64,000 nucleotides of DNA from Vibrio tapetis subsp. quintayensis (GCF_030409945.1 NZ_JAUFQV010000032.1:248001-312000), one strand, 5' to 3'; shown: positions 17,663 to 26,751, numbered from the stretch's first letter. A program made the numbers and translations. The notes: generated by a model not told the origin, from the sequence alone.

Positions 17663-18367
17663 CTAGCGGGCGAGTTCCGCGACCGATTCAATGCTGATCG
17701 CATCATGGCGCCAATACTCGATATCACAATCAATTAAATCGCCCGCTGGGTTGTAATTGGTTCGTTCTACCACCATCGCAGGTGCTCCTGATGTCGCTCG
17801 CAACGCCGCAGCGGTTTCACCTAACAAAGATGTCGTGCCAATTCGATAGCGCGTTTTTTGATATACCACGCCAAACTGCTCGCGGTAAATATCCGTCAGG
17901 GATAACGACAAGTCAAAATCCAATAAATTTGGAAACAATTCAGGGCGAATAAAGTTGGTGACGAACACTACGGGCCTATCTTCCAAATATCGCACTCTGT
18001 CGACTCGGTACACATCAGAAAAAGGAGCAAGGCTTAATAGTTGTGACGCTTGTTTACTGGCAAGCATCGCTTTGGCGGCCAGTAACTCGGTTTTCGGTTT
18101 TCTACCTTGCGCTAACGCCATCCCAGTAAAATTTAAGGTTTGGGTTGGGTCATAGCGTAGTGGCTCTGGGGCAATAAACCAGCCACGGCGGTCTTCGCGG
18201 TACAACTTTCCCTCCGACTCTAACAGCGACAGCGCTTCACGTAGCGTGACTCGCGTTGTATCAAAGCTTTCTGCCAACTTTCGTTCCGATGGCAGTTTTT
18301 GCCTTGGCTGCAACATGCCTGAGTCTATTTGTTCGACAATCACGTCTTTAATTTTTACGTACTGCAC
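17663..18367 (-). CDS. phnR: GntR/HutC-family regulator of AEP utilisation, PhnR
   Basis: 234-residue GntR-family regulator. Winged HTH in residues 3-65 (LPSERKLAESFDTTRVTLREALSLLESEGKLYREDRRGWFIA), then a UTRA ligand-binding domain to the C-terminus (RVRYLEDRPVVFVTNFI, ERTNYNPAGDLIDCDIEYWRHDAI). This matches the PhnR annotated with phnSTUV-type AEP operons. ATG has AAGGA 5 nt upstream; it follows phnU by 10 bp and is the last gene before a strong terminator, so the regulator is in the operon it presumably controls. Likely targets are the three TTGGT-N4-ACCAA palindromes at 21218, 22392 and 22580. Confidence 0.92.
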   Translation of the reverse strand: MQYVKIKDVIVEQIDSGMLQPRQKLPSERKLAESFDTTRVTLREALSLLESEGKLYREDRRGWFIAPEPLRYDPTQTLNFTGMALAQGRKPKTELLAAKAMLASKQASQLLSLAPFSDVYRVDRVRYLEDRPVVFVTNFIRPELFPNLLDFDLSLSLTDIYREQFGVVYQKTRYRIGTTSLLGETAAALRATSGAPAMVVERTNYNPAGDLIDCDIEYWRHDAISIESVAELAR

Positions 18368-18377
18368 ATTACATCCT

Positions 18378-20093
18378 TTATCGTTTACGCCACGCTTGAG
18401 TTCGCGCTTCTAACCATCCGCCCACTACCATGTGAGTTAGCTTTGCCCCAGCGGCTGTTATCATGATCATCACAGCCATTGCCGCAGCCGATCCGGTTTG
18501 ACCAGCATCGTCCATATTCAATACAGAAACGGACGCAGGAATGGTATCGGTAGAGTATAAGAATACTACCGCAGAAGTGGTGGTGAGTGCATTAATAAAC
18601 AAATAACCTGCAATGTCTAAGATGGCCGGTAAGCACACGGGCACCGTGACTTTCATGAACAATTTATATTGTGGCAAATTCACGGAAGCAGCCGTTGCTT
18701 CAATTTCTACTGGCATTTGCTTTAAGGCGGTCAATGCGGTCATATGCCCGACCGTGTAATAGTGCACTACAGTGTTTATCACAAGAATGATCATGCCACC
18801 GTACAAAAAGCTTAATGGGTTACTCGCGTCATTAAAAAAGAAAATGTACCCCAAACCAAGCACCAAACCTGGCACGGCCATCGGCACCACACTCAGCATT
18901 TGCATCAGCTGACGCAAGGGCGAATACGCATTGCCTTTTTCAACGCCATACGCCCCAATGAAAATCACAAAGGTACCGATAAGTGCTGTCCAAGAAGCCA
19001 GTGTGAGTGAGTTCCAATACGGGCTCCATCCATAGGTGCTAATTTCTGCAAAGTTATAATTGCTTAACGTCAGCGCTTTATTCCAAGGCCAAAACGTTAC
19101 AAGCGATCCATACACCGCCATCGCAAGTACGGCCACAATCGCCGTGCAAATCACAAGGCAATAAACAAAGCTCAACCAATCTCGGATTGGGTTCGGTTCA
19201 GGTTGATAAGGAACCGATCGAGTATCAAACAAGCTTTTTTGTTTCTTTTGCACCCAACGATCAACCACAAAGGCAAACAATGCGGGTAGGAGAAGCAAAA
19301 TACTGGTGACCGCGCCCATGGCAAAGTTTTGCTGCCCAACGACTTGTTTAAAAATGTCGGTCGCTAATACGTTGTAACTGCCGCCAATCACCTTGGGCAC
19401 ACCAAAGTCACACACCACCAAGGTAAACACCACAATCAAAGTGCTGATCAGTCCATACTTAGCAGCAGGCAGCGTCACAATAAAAAAGGTTTTAAAAGGC
19501 GATGTTTTTAGTGCTCTGGCGGCTTCATAAAGCCGTGCATCGGATGTGCGCAGCGACGTGGTTAGGATCATCAAAGCATGGGGAAAGGTCCAAAAAATCA
19601 AACCTAATGAGATACCTATAACGCCATAAATAGACTCTCCCGCTAGCCACTCTTTTGCAATGCCTTGATTACCGAATAAGAATATCAAACTGATCGCGGG
19701 TAATAACGACGGGGCCAAAATGGGCGCACTGCCCAGTACTTTAAACACGCTTTTAAACGGCATGCAGGTTCTGGTCAGAGCGAAAGCAAAGCCAAATGCC
19801 AATACTCCGACAACACTGGTAACCACGAAGCCCAATGTTAAGGTATTGCCTAAAGAGTGCCACAAGCTTTCTGATGAAAAATACTGATTGAAGTTTTGCA
19901 GCCCAACAAACTGTCCATCGCTGTTTTGCACACTTTTTTTCAGCATCGCCCAAATTGGCAACACAATAAAAAGCCACATAAAGAGCAAGAGCGAAGCCAA
20001 CACAGCCAGAAGAATCACCCTGTCTTTGCTCATTTTTTGTAACCAAACAAACATCATAGAACGCGGCTGAGATCGAGTCATAACGGATTCCAT
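18378..20093 (-). CDS. phnU: AEP ABC transporter permease (fused two-domain, PhnU2-type)
   Basis: 571-residue inner-membrane permease containing two BPD_transp_1 domains fused head to tail (first about residues 60-290, second about 350-565), each with an EAA loop (LYEAARALKTSPFKTFFIVTLPAA and EATAASVNLPQYKLFMKVTVP regions). Fused permeases of this size occur in the putative 2-aminoethylphosphonate transporter family; other AEP systems split them as PhnU and PhnV. Lies 9 bp after phnT. It would form the membrane channel for AEP import with PhnT and PhnS. Confidence 0.9.
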   Translation of the reverse strand: MESVMTRSQPRSMMFVWLQKMSKDRVILLAVLASLLLFMWLFIVLPIWAMLKKSVQNSDGQFVGLQNFNQYFSSESLWHSLGNTLTLGFVVTSVVGVLAFGFAFALTRTCMPFKSVFKVLGSAPILAPSLLPAISLIFLFGNQGIAKEWLAGESIYGVIGISLGLIFWTFPHALMILTTSLRTSDARLYEAARALKTSPFKTFFIVTLPAAKYGLISTLIVVFTLVVCDFGVPKVIGGSYNVLATDIFKQVVGQQNFAMGAVTSILLLLPALFAFVVDRWVQKKQKSLFDTRSVPYQPEPNPIRDWLSFVYCLVICTAIVAVLAMAVYGSLVTFWPWNKALTLSNYNFAEISTYGWSPYWNSLTLASWTALIGTFVIFIGAYGVEKGNAYSPLRQLMQMLSVVPMAVPGLVLGLGYIFFFNDASNPLSFLYGGMIILVINTVVHYYTVGHMTALTALKQMPVEIEATAASVNLPQYKLFMKVTVPVCLPAILDIAGYLFINALTTTSAVVFLYSTDTIPASVSVLNMDDAGQTGSAAAMAVMIMITAAGAKLTHMVVGGWLEARTQAWRKR

Positions 20094-20102
20094 TTTGATT
20101 AC

Positions 20103-21197
20103 CTACGCTGCTATCTGCTGACGCGGCTTTTGGTAGCCTCGCACTTGTTCTTGCTGAATTTGCATCCGGCAAATGTCACCCACTTTGAAATTTAGTTGCT
20201 GTGCTCGGTTTATCGCTACATCAACATAAATGGACGGGGCCATCGCCTCAAGTTGAAGCTGACATTCCATTCGATAACAGGCACCTTGAAATTCAATGCC
20301 CAGAATCTTCGTAGGGATGCCTTCCTGATCTTGGGGATGCAAATCAATACTTTCAGGGCGAACGGCCAAATCGAACTGTTCGCCTGTGCGTGGGGTAAAG
20401 TTCTCTAGCTCAATGGCACCAAACAAGCTTTCTGCTATGCGCATTTGCTGACTATTCACCAATGACGTGGGGATAAAATTCATGCTGCCAACAAACTGGG
20501 CGACGAATCGGCTGGCCGGTTTTTGATAAATTTCCTGCGGAGTGCCGACTTGCTCTATCACGCCATGGTTCATGACGACAATGCGGTCAGCCATCGACAA
20601 GGCCTCTTCTTGATCGTGCGTCACCATGATGGTGGTAATGCCCAACTTTCGTTGCAATTGGCAGATTTCATCACGTAAATGAGTGCGTACTTTGGCATCC
20701 AGTGCAGAAAGCGGTTCATCGAGCAATAACAAACCTGGGGAAAGCGCCAGAGCACGCGCCAATGCCACGCGCTGCTGTTGCCCGCCAGAGAGTTGATTAG
20801 GATACTTTTGCCCCGATGTTGGCAAGCCAATCGTTTCAAGCCACTGAGCCACTTGGCTTAGCGCTTGTTGATTCGACATACCTTTATTTTTAAGCCCAAC
20901 CGCAATATTTTCTTCCACGGTTAAATTAGGGAAAAGCGCATAAGATTGGAAAACGATGCCAAAATCACGCTTTTCAGGCGGCAAGAAAGTGGTGTCTTGA
21001 CCTGACTGGAATATTTCGCCGGTAGTCGGTAAATCGAGGCCAGCAATCGCACGTAATAACGTTGTTTTACCGCAACCAGAGGGGCCTAAAAAACTGACAA
21101 ACTCGCCCTGTTTTATGGCTAATGAAATCTCTTTCAATGCACTAAACTGGCCGAATTTTTTGGTTAATTTATTGATGTTCAAATAAGGTTGATTCAT
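20103..21197 (-). CDS. phnT: AEP ABC transporter ATP-binding protein PhnT
   Basis: 364-residue ABC ATPase of the spermidine/iron/AEP (PotA-like) group. Walker A GPSGCGKTT residues 38-46, signature LSGGQQQRVALARAL, Walker B LLLLDEPLSALDAKVR, switch His in VTHDQEEAL, and a C-terminal TOBE domain (about 270-350). First gene of phnT-phnU-phnR; the palindrome at 21218-21231 ends 20 bp before its ATG and is probably the operator. Separated from phnS by a terminator, which is unusual since binding protein and ATPase are often co-transcribed. Confidence 0.93.
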   Translation of the reverse strand: MNQPYLNINKLTKKFGQFSALKEISLAIKQGEFVSFLGPSGCGKTTLLRAIAGLDLPTTGEIFQSGQDTTFLPPEKRDFGIVFQSYALFPNLTVEENIAVGLKNKGMSNQQALSQVAQWLETIGLPTSGQKYPNQLSGGQQQRVALARALALSPGLLLLDEPLSALDAKVRTHLRDEICQLQRKLGITTIMVTHDQEEALSMADRIVVMNHGVIEQVGTPQEIYQKPASRFVAQFVGSMNFIPTSLVNSQQMRIAESLFGAIELENFTPRTGEQFDLAVRPESIDLHPQDQEGIPTKILGIEFQGACYRMECQLQLEAMAPSIYVDVAINRAQQLNFKVGDICRMQIQQEQVRGYQKPRQQIAA

Positions 21198-21217
21198 TGT
21201 TTCGTCAAACTCTTTAA

Positions 21218-21231
21218 TTGGTATACACCAA
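21218..21231. promoter_or_regulatory. Putative PhnR operator before phnT
   Basis: TTGGTATACACCAA, a near-perfect palindrome containing the GntR-type core GTNTANAC (GTGTATAC on the minus strand). It ends 20 bp before the phnT ATG. Two sister sites precede phnS and phnW. Confidence 0.72.
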
Positions 21232-21272
21232 TATTAATATTCAATTATGTCACATGCATGACAAATCATGAA

Positions 21273-21296
21273 AAAGGAAGGCCGAAACCTTCCTTT
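21273..21296 (-). terminator. Intrinsic terminator after phnS
   Basis: Nine-bp stem AAAGGAAGG / CCTTCCTTT (21273-21281, 21288-21296) around CCGAAA; on the minus strand it runs into TTTTTCATG. It separates phnS from phnT, so the two have separate promoters. Confidence 0.82.
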
Positions 21297-21363
21297 ATTA
21301 TCTTTTGTCTCACAGTTTATGGAGCCATATCTATCGTTAACGGCCCCAACCCATGCATCGAGA

Positions 21364-22371
21364 TTAAGACTTAGGTTCTGACTTTGAATCGAACTTATCA
21401 GACCATGTTTTCAATACACTAGCTCGCTCACTGCCCATGCGTGCGAAGTCCATTTTCGCCATCGACTTATCGACATCTGGGTAATTCGCCACTTTCTTGG
21501 ATACATCCTTATGCCCAACCACTGGGTAGCTTTCAATGTAAAGTTGGTTGGCGTTTTTCGATACCGACCAATCGACAACGCGCTTCGCTGCGGCACTTGG
21601 CTTAACTAGGCCAACTGCTTCAGATTCCCAGCCAATCCCTTTAGGTAAAATCACCGACAATGGCGCACCTTGCGTTTTTAACTTAGCGCCACGTGTGGCC
21701 ATTGAAATACCAATCGCCACCTCTCCCATACCCGCTTGAACACATGGTTTAGAGCCAGAGTGAGTGTAATGAGCAATATTGTTATCCAGCTTGCGCATGT
21801 AATCCCAAGCTTGGTCTTCACCCATATTTTGTAACCAAGCCGATACCTGCATGTAGCCTGTCCCCGACGACGCTGGGTTTGGCATAGCAATATGACCTTT
21901 ATAGATTGGCTTGGTTAGGTCTTCCCATGACGTTGGTTTCGGCAAGTTGAGCTGTTTTGCCACAATATCGTTGAAACAAACTGCATTAAAAAACGCATCG
22001 TTTCCATACCAAGCTTGGCCGCTTTGTGGGTCATTCAAGCTTGGGCGAAGTGCTTCTACACCCGCTGGTGTATAAGGTTTAAGGATGCCTTTGTCTTTTA
22101 ATAATGCCATCGAAGACCCAGCCAAACCCCACACGACTTCAGCGCGAGGGTTATTTTGTTCAGCTAACAATTTCGCAGTCATGATGCCCGTAGAATCACG
22201 AACCCATTTAATTTCAATATCTGGGTTCTCTTTCTCAAATGCTACTTTGTATTTCGCAAGCATGTCCGTTTCAAATGCGGTATACACCGTTACTTCTTGT
22301 CCTGCATGAGCTTGTGTAGCCAGTAAAGCAACGATCGCGGCCAATAAGCCTTTCATCAAACGGTTTTTCAT
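21364..22371 (-). CDS. phnS: AEP ABC transporter substrate-binding protein PhnS
   Basis: 335-residue periplasmic binding protein of the iron/AEP family. The ORF is open to 22446, but ATG 22371 (MKNRLMKGLL) has GGAG 6 nt upstream and starts a signal peptide ending AHA/GQEV, so it is chosen; an ATG one codon earlier is too close to the ribosome site. Mature protein begins VTVYTAFETDMLAKYKVAFEKENPDIEIKWVRDSTG, characteristic of this family. Divergent from phnW; operator-like palindrome 22392-22405 lies 20 bp upstream of the start. Confidence 0.92.
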   Translation of the reverse strand: MKNRLMKGLLAAIVALLATQAHAGQEVTVYTAFETDMLAKYKVAFEKENPDIEIKWVRDSTGIMTAKLLAEQNNPRAEVVWGLAGSSMALLKDKGILKPYTPAGVEALRPSLNDPQSGQAWYGNDAFFNAVCFNDIVAKQLNLPKPTSWEDLTKPIYKGHIAMPNPASSGTGYMQVSAWLQNMGEDQAWDYMRKLDNNIAHYTHSGSKPCVQAGMGEVAIGISMATRGAKLKTQGAPLSVILPKGIGWESEAVGLVKPSAAAKRVVDWSVSKNANQLYIESYPVVGHKDVSKKVANYPDVDKSMAKMDFARMGSERASVLKTWSDKFDSKSEPKS

Positions 22372-22391
22372 CATCTTCTCCAATTGATTGT

Positions 22392-22405
22392 TTGGTATGT
22401 ACCAG
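22392..22405. promoter_or_regulatory. Putative PhnR operator before phnS
   Basis: TTGGTATGTACCAG (CTGGTACATACCAA on the phnS strand). Same layout as the sites before phnT and phnW; in gene direction the three agree as YTGGTRYAKWCCAA. It ends 20 bp before the phnS start. Confidence 0.68.
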
Positions 22406-22579
22406 TTGACGAGACTCAAATTACCGCCTTTAGATGACGAAAACATGAACCGAATGTGGCAGTTTTACGACAGATTAATTAAGAACACGCTTAATTAATT
22501 TGCTATATGAAAGTTTTGTGAAATTGAATCGGAACGTCTTTTTTCAATCGGAATCCCTTGCTAAGGTATCTTCATTAAA

Positions 22580-22593
22580 TTGGTATAGTCCAA
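22580..22593. promoter_or_regulatory. Putative PhnR operator / extended -10 before phnW
   Basis: TTGGTATAGTCCAA, 17 bp before the phnW ATG. It contains TGGTATAGT, which reads as an extended -10 element (TGnTATAAT), so a bound regulator would sit directly on the promoter. Confidence 0.68.
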
Positions 22594-22610
22594 AAAAAAG
22601 AGACCCGATA

Positions 22611-23717
22611 ATGAAGAACGAATATTTGCTGCTAACACCTGGTCCTCTGTCTACGTCAAGCACGGTGCGAAACGCAATGCTCAAAGACTGGTGTACTTGG
22701 GATGATGAATACAATATCGACGTTGTTGAAGTCATTCGATCTAAATTAGTTGCCCTAGCCACGCAACAACCCGGCTATACCAGCGTACTTATGCAAGGCA
22801 GTGGCACAGCGTCAGTTGAAGCCACGATTGGTAGTGTTATTGATAACAATGGCAAACTATTAGTGGTTGATAATGGCGCTTATGGCGCACGCATTGCCCA
22901 AATTGCAGACGTACTCAACATTCCATGCCGTGTGGTTTCCCCTGGTGAGACATCACAGCCAGACTTGAACGAAATGGAAACCACACTGGCCATGGATACC
23001 GACATCACTCACGTTGCCATTGTGCATTGTGAAACGACCACCGGCATGCTCAACCCGATTGAGCCCATCGCAGCCATGGCGAAAAAGCACGATAAAAAAG
23101 TCATTTTAGATGCCATGTCGAGCTTTGGCGGCATACCAATGGACATCGGTGAGCTAGGCGTCGACTTTATGATTAGCTCAGCCAACAAGTGCATTCAAGG
23201 CGTTCCTGGTTTTGGCTTTGTTATCGCTAAGCAATCTGAGTTGGAAAAATGCCAAGGCCTTGCTCGTTCACTAAGCCTAGACTTGTTTGACCAATGGCAG
23301 TGCATGGAGCAAAACAACGGTAAGTGGCGCTTTACGTCTCCGACTCATACGGTACGAGCATTTCACCAAGCACTTCTAGAGTTAGAGCATGAAGGAGGCA
23401 TAAAAGCCCGCGCCAATCGATATAAGGCGAATCAAACCACCTTAGTTGCCGGCATGAAGGCGCTAGGCTTTACGCCACTACTGGACGAGTCACTACACTC
23501 ACCAATCATTACTTCTTTCTATTCACCGACTCACCCAGATTATCAATTCAACGTCTTTTATGAGCGTTTAAAAGAACAAGGCTTTGTTATCTACCCTGGC
23601 AAGGTATCCAATGCCGATTGCTTCCGAATTGGTAATATTGGTGAAGTCTATCCCGCTGATATTGAACGCCTCATTGAAGCCATTCAACACGCTATGTACT
23701 GGCAGGTAGGCGCATAA
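22611..23717 (+). CDS. phnW: 2-aminoethylphosphonate:pyruvate transaminase PhnW
   Basis: 368-residue class-V aminotransferase converting AEP and pyruvate to phosphonoacetaldehyde and alanine. Starts MKNEYLLLTPGPLSTSSTVR, the classic PhnW opening; PLP-binding Lys193 in SSANKCIQGVPG, with the substrate-loop GSGTASVEA and HCETTTGMLNP segments present. Start at ATG 22611 is chosen over an upstream in-frame codon at 22500 because the upstream part includes the operator and has no family similarity. Overlaps pbfA by one base (TAATG), giving the translationally coupled order phnW-pbfA-phnX. Confidence 0.95.
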   Translation: MKNEYLLLTPGPLSTSSTVRNAMLKDWCTWDDEYNIDVVEVIRSKLVALATQQPGYTSVLMQGSGTASVEATIGSVIDNNGKLLVVDNGAYGARIAQIADVLNIPCRVVSPGETSQPDLNEMETTLAMDTDITHVAIVHCETTTGMLNPIEPIAAMAKKHDKKVILDAMSSFGGIPMDIGELGVDFMISSANKCIQGVPGFGFVIAKQSELEKCQGLARSLSLDLFDQWQCMEQNNGKWRFTSPTHTVRAFHQALLELEHEGGIKARANRYKANQTTLVAGMKALGFTPLLDESLHSPIITSFYSPTHPDYQFNVFYERLKEQGFVIYPGKVSNADCFRIGNIGEVYPADIERLIEAIQHAMYWQVGA

Positions 23718-25081
23718 TGAGCACTCATTTTAAAAATGAAGGCGACATCAACACCACACCAGCAAGGCAAGAATGGAGCGAATCTATTCAAGACCCAACC
23801 ATCCAAACCTTGCTAGAGCGCGATGCAAAGGTGTTCCTTCATCAAGCCATGTCAACGCCGTGCCTCGACGCGTTAACCGGGGCCGAAGGTATTTATTTGC
23901 AAGATGCTGCAGGTAAGCAATACATGGATTTTCATGGCAATAACGTACACCAACTCGGTTATGGCCACCCTCACGTGTTACAGCGTGTGCAACAGCAAAT
24001 GGCCGACTTGCCATTTTCACCAAGACGCTTTACCAACCAAACCGCCATTGCTTGCGCTGAAAAGCTCAGCGACATTTGCGGTGATGAACTTAATCGTGTG
24101 CTGTTTGCTCCGGGTGGGACTTCGGTAATTGGCATGGCGTTAAAGCTGGCTCGTCATATCACGGGGAATTATAAAGTCGTCTCCCTGTGGGATTCATTTC
24201 ACGGCGCATCACTGGATGCCATTTCTGTTGGCGGTGAAGCCTGTTTCAGAGAAGGCATGGGGCCACTCATGGCTGGCGTTGAACGAATTCCACCCGCGGT
24301 GAGCTACCGAGGAGCACTGCCTTCTCAAGATGGCAGTGACGTTCACTATGCCGATTACCTTGAATACGTTATCGAAAAAGAAGGCGGCATCGGCGTTTTC
24401 ATTGCGGAAGCCGTTCGCAACACCGATGTGCAGGTACCAAGCAAAGCCTACTGGCAACGCATTAGAGAAATTTGCGACAAACACAACGTCATGTTGATCA
24501 TTGATGACATTCCAAATGGCATGGGTCGCAGTGGTGAATGGTTTACCCATCAAGCCTTTGATATCGATCCAGATATCTTGTGCATTGGTAAAGGGTTTGG
24601 TGGTGGTTTAGTGCCTATAGCTGCCATGGTCACCAAAGACAAATACAACACCGCAGCGCAAATATCTTTGGGTCATTACACCCATGAAAAAAGCCCTATC
24701 GGCTGCGCGGCCGCACTGGCCACCATGGAAGTGATTGAACAAGAAAATCTGCTCGCTAAAGTACGCCAAGACAGCGAATTCGTTAAAACATCCTTGCTGG
24801 CTATGAAAGAAAAATACCCAATCATTGGTGACGTACGTGGCATTGGCCTACTTTGGGGAGTGGAACTGGTCACAAACCAAGTCAGCAAACAACGAGCTTT
24901 TGACGAAGCGGAAGCGGTGCTCTATCAATGCCTTAATCAAGGACTTAGCTTTAAAGTTTCTCAGGGCAATGTTATCCAACTCAGCCCTCCATTAATCATC
25001 ACCCGAGAACAACTCACACAAGCGCTGGCTATTTTCGAGCAAGCGATTGAAAACGTATGTAAGGAATTCAAACATGTCTGA
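23717..25081 (+). CDS. pbfA: (R)-1-hydroxy-2-aminoethylphosphonate ammonia-lyase PbfA (class-III aminotransferase fold)
   Basis: 454-residue PLP enzyme with class-III aminotransferase fold. PLP Lys292 in LCIGKGFGGGLVP; the cofactor-binding Asp in LIIDDIPNGMGRSG; GGTSVIGMALKLARHITG binds phosphate. It is lodged between phnW and phnX with overlaps on both sides. In that exact position vibrios carry PbfA, shown biochemically to eliminate ammonia from (R)-1-hydroxy-AEP to give phosphonoacetaldehyde, the PhnX substrate. The assignment rests on position, length and fold; a transaminase or 'AEP transaminase 2' is the older automatic label. Confidence 0.82.
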   Translation: MSTHFKNEGDINTTPARQEWSESIQDPTIQTLLERDAKVFLHQAMSTPCLDALTGAEGIYLQDAAGKQYMDFHGNNVHQLGYGHPHVLQRVQQQMADLPFSPRRFTNQTAIACAEKLSDICGDELNRVLFAPGGTSVIGMALKLARHITGNYKVVSLWDSFHGASLDAISVGGEACFREGMGPLMAGVERIPPAVSYRGALPSQDGSDVHYADYLEYVIEKEGGIGVFIAEAVRNTDVQVPSKAYWQRIREICDKHNVMLIIDDIPNGMGRSGEWFTHQAFDIDPDILCIGKGFGGGLVPIAAMVTKDKYNTAAQISLGHYTHEKSPIGCAAALATMEVIEQENLLAKVRQDSEFVKTSLLAMKEKYPIIGDVRGIGLLWGVELVTNQVSKQRAFDEAEAVLYQCLNQGLSFKVSQGNVIQLSPPLIITREQLTQALAIFEQAIENVCKEFKHV

Positions 25082-25898
25082 TTCATCTAGTAGTCCGATC
25101 CAAGCCGTTATCTTTGACTGGGCTGGCACCATTGTCGATTTCGGTTCATTCGCGCCAACGTCTATTTTTGTTGAAGCGTTCAAAACTGAATTTGATTTTG
25201 ATCTCACGATCGAAGAAGCTCGTGTCCCTATGGGGCTTGGCAAATGGGACCACATTCAAGCGGTAGGCAAGCTGTCCTCTGTCGATGCTCGTTGGCAATC
25301 CCAGTTCCACTGTTCAATGGACAGGCATGATATCGACCGCATCTACGCAACTTTCATGCCTTTGCAAAAAGCCAAAGTTGCCGATCACGCAGAGCCTATT
25401 TTGAACGCAGTGGAAGTGGTGAACAATCTAAAAGATAAAGGCATTAAGATTGGGTCATGCTCAGGCTATCCTCGCCAAGTGATGGATGTACTCATTCCTG
25501 TCGCAGCGGACTACGGCTACAAGCCAGACTGTGTCGTCGCGACCGATGATCTCTCTCACGGAGGGCGCCCGGCGCCTCATATGGCGCTCAAAAATGTTAT
25601 TGAGCTTGGCGCTACCAGTGTGAGGGCTTGTATCAAAGTAGACGATGCTGCTCCTGGCATTGAGGAAGGCCATAACGCAGGTATGTGGACAGTTGGCTTG
25701 CTACTTTCTGGCAACGAAGCGGGATTAACGTATCAAGAATATTTGGATGCCGATGAAGCAACGCTAAATTTGGCTCGTGAAAAAGCGCGCACCAAACTGA
25801 ATAAATCAACACCACACTACTTGATTGACACGATTTCAGACTTGCCTGACGTCGTGGCGGATATCGAAAAACGTTTGTTACAAGGCGAGCGCCCATAA
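25074..25898 (+). CDS. phnX: Phosphonoacetaldehyde hydrolase (phosphonatase) PhnX
   Basis: 274-residue HAD-superfamily hydrolase splitting phosphonoacetaldehyde into acetaldehyde and phosphate. Nucleophile Asp15 in VIFDWAGT, Schiff-base Lys57 in MGLGKWDHI, motif II region IGSCSGYPRQVM, Lys/Asp of motif III in CIKVDDAAPGIEEG. Start ATG 25074 has AAGGAA upstream; the ORF extension to 25047 overlaps pbfA and is rejected. It overlaps the pbfA stop by 8 bp and ends the operon at the hairpin 25939-25965. Confidence 0.95.
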   Translation: MSDSSSSPIQAVIFDWAGTIVDFGSFAPTSIFVEAFKTEFDFDLTIEEARVPMGLGKWDHIQAVGKLSSVDARWQSQFHCSMDRHDIDRIYATFMPLQKAKVADHAEPILNAVEVVNNLKDKGIKIGSCSGYPRQVMDVLIPVAADYGYKPDCVVATDDLSHGGRPAPHMALKNVIELGATSVRACIKVDDAAPGIEEGHNAGMWTVGLLLSGNEAGLTYQEYLDADEATLNLAREKARTKLNKSTPHYLIDTISDLPDVVADIEKRLLQGERP

Positions 25899-25938
25899 CC
25901 CACTAGAGATAGCCGTATGAAATAGATCACCCAAATAA

Positions 25939-25965
25939 AAGGGCTTCTACAAAAGGAGCCCTTTG
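25939..25965 (+). terminator. Hairpin after phnX
   Basis: Stem AAAGGGCTTCT / AGGAGCCCTTT (25939-25949, 25955-25965, one G-U pair) with loop ACAAA. The T-run after it is short (TTTGCAATTG), so termination may be incomplete. Confidence 0.65.
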
Positions 25966-26026
25966 CAATTGAGCCTATTTTGCCTACAATTCCAGCCAAT
26001 TATTTCTATCACTCATTTTGGCTACC

Positions 26027-26731
26027 ATGAACAAAAGCTTAATCACCAACCTCGTTGCGCTATCTTTGCTTATCGCAGGTTACCTAAGTGGCAATCAACT
26101 GGCGCTTTACGCCGGACTGTTCGCTTTCTCTGGCGCTATTACCAACTGGTTAGCGATCCACATGTTGTTCGAAAAAGTTCCGGGGTTGTATGGTTCAGGT
26201 GTTATCCCTGCTCGTTTTGAAGAATTCAAAGCCGCAATTAAATCCTTGATGATGCAGCAATTTTTTACTCAAGATAATATTGACCGTTTCTTAAGCAAAG
26301 AAATGGACGCAGGCAAAGCGCTTAACCTTGAACCCGTTATTGAAAAAATTGATTTCGAAACGACGTATGATTCTTTAGTCGAAGTCATCAATAACTCTCA
26401 GTTTGGCAGCATGCTTGCAATGTTTGGTGGCTCAGAAGCTTTGGAGCCCTTAAAAGCGCCTTTTATCGAAAAGATGAAAGAGTCTGTGATTGATATCAGC
26501 AAGAGTGACGCGATTAAAGACGCCCTCAAAGAGCAATTAGAACAACCTGAAATGTTGGGAGAAATCGAAACCAACATCGAAAACATCATCGACCAACGCT
26601 TAAATGAACTGACACCTCAGTTAGTCAAAAGCATGGTGCAAGACATGATCAAAGCTCACCTCGGTTGGCTTGTTGTTTGGGGCGGCATCTTTGGTGGCAT
26701 CATCGGTATCATCTCTTCGTTCATAGCTTAA
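26027..26731 (+). CDS. DUF445 family membrane protein
   Basis: 234-residue protein of the DUF445 family. An N-terminal membrane segment (LVALSLLIAGYLSGNQLALYAGLFAFSGAITNWLAIHMLFEKVPGLYGSG) carries the family TNWLA motif; a helical middle region (about 60-205) follows; a second membrane helix lies at the C-terminus (GWLVVWGGIFGGIIGIISSFIA), suggesting a hairpin anchored at both ends. Start at ATG 26027; a TTG three codons earlier is possible. Function unknown. Separate from the phn operon (hairpin between). Confidence 0.85.
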   Translation: MNKSLITNLVALSLLIAGYLSGNQLALYAGLFAFSGAITNWLAIHMLFEKVPGLYGSGVIPARFEEFKAAIKSLMMQQFFTQDNIDRFLSKEMDAGKALNLEPVIEKIDFETTYDSLVEVINNSQFGSMLAMFGGSEALEPLKAPFIEKMKESVIDISKSDAIKDALKEQLEQPEMLGEIETNIENIIDQRLNELTPQLVKSMVQDMIKAHLGWLVVWGGIFGGIIGIISSFIA

Positions 26732-26751
26732 CGCCCAAGAAAGCGCCCATG

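Noticed and set aside
25315..25325. GGACAGGCA inside phnX, resembling the REP-like core
   Set aside because: Lies in coding sequence of an essential-fold region and matches only nine bases; counted as chance.
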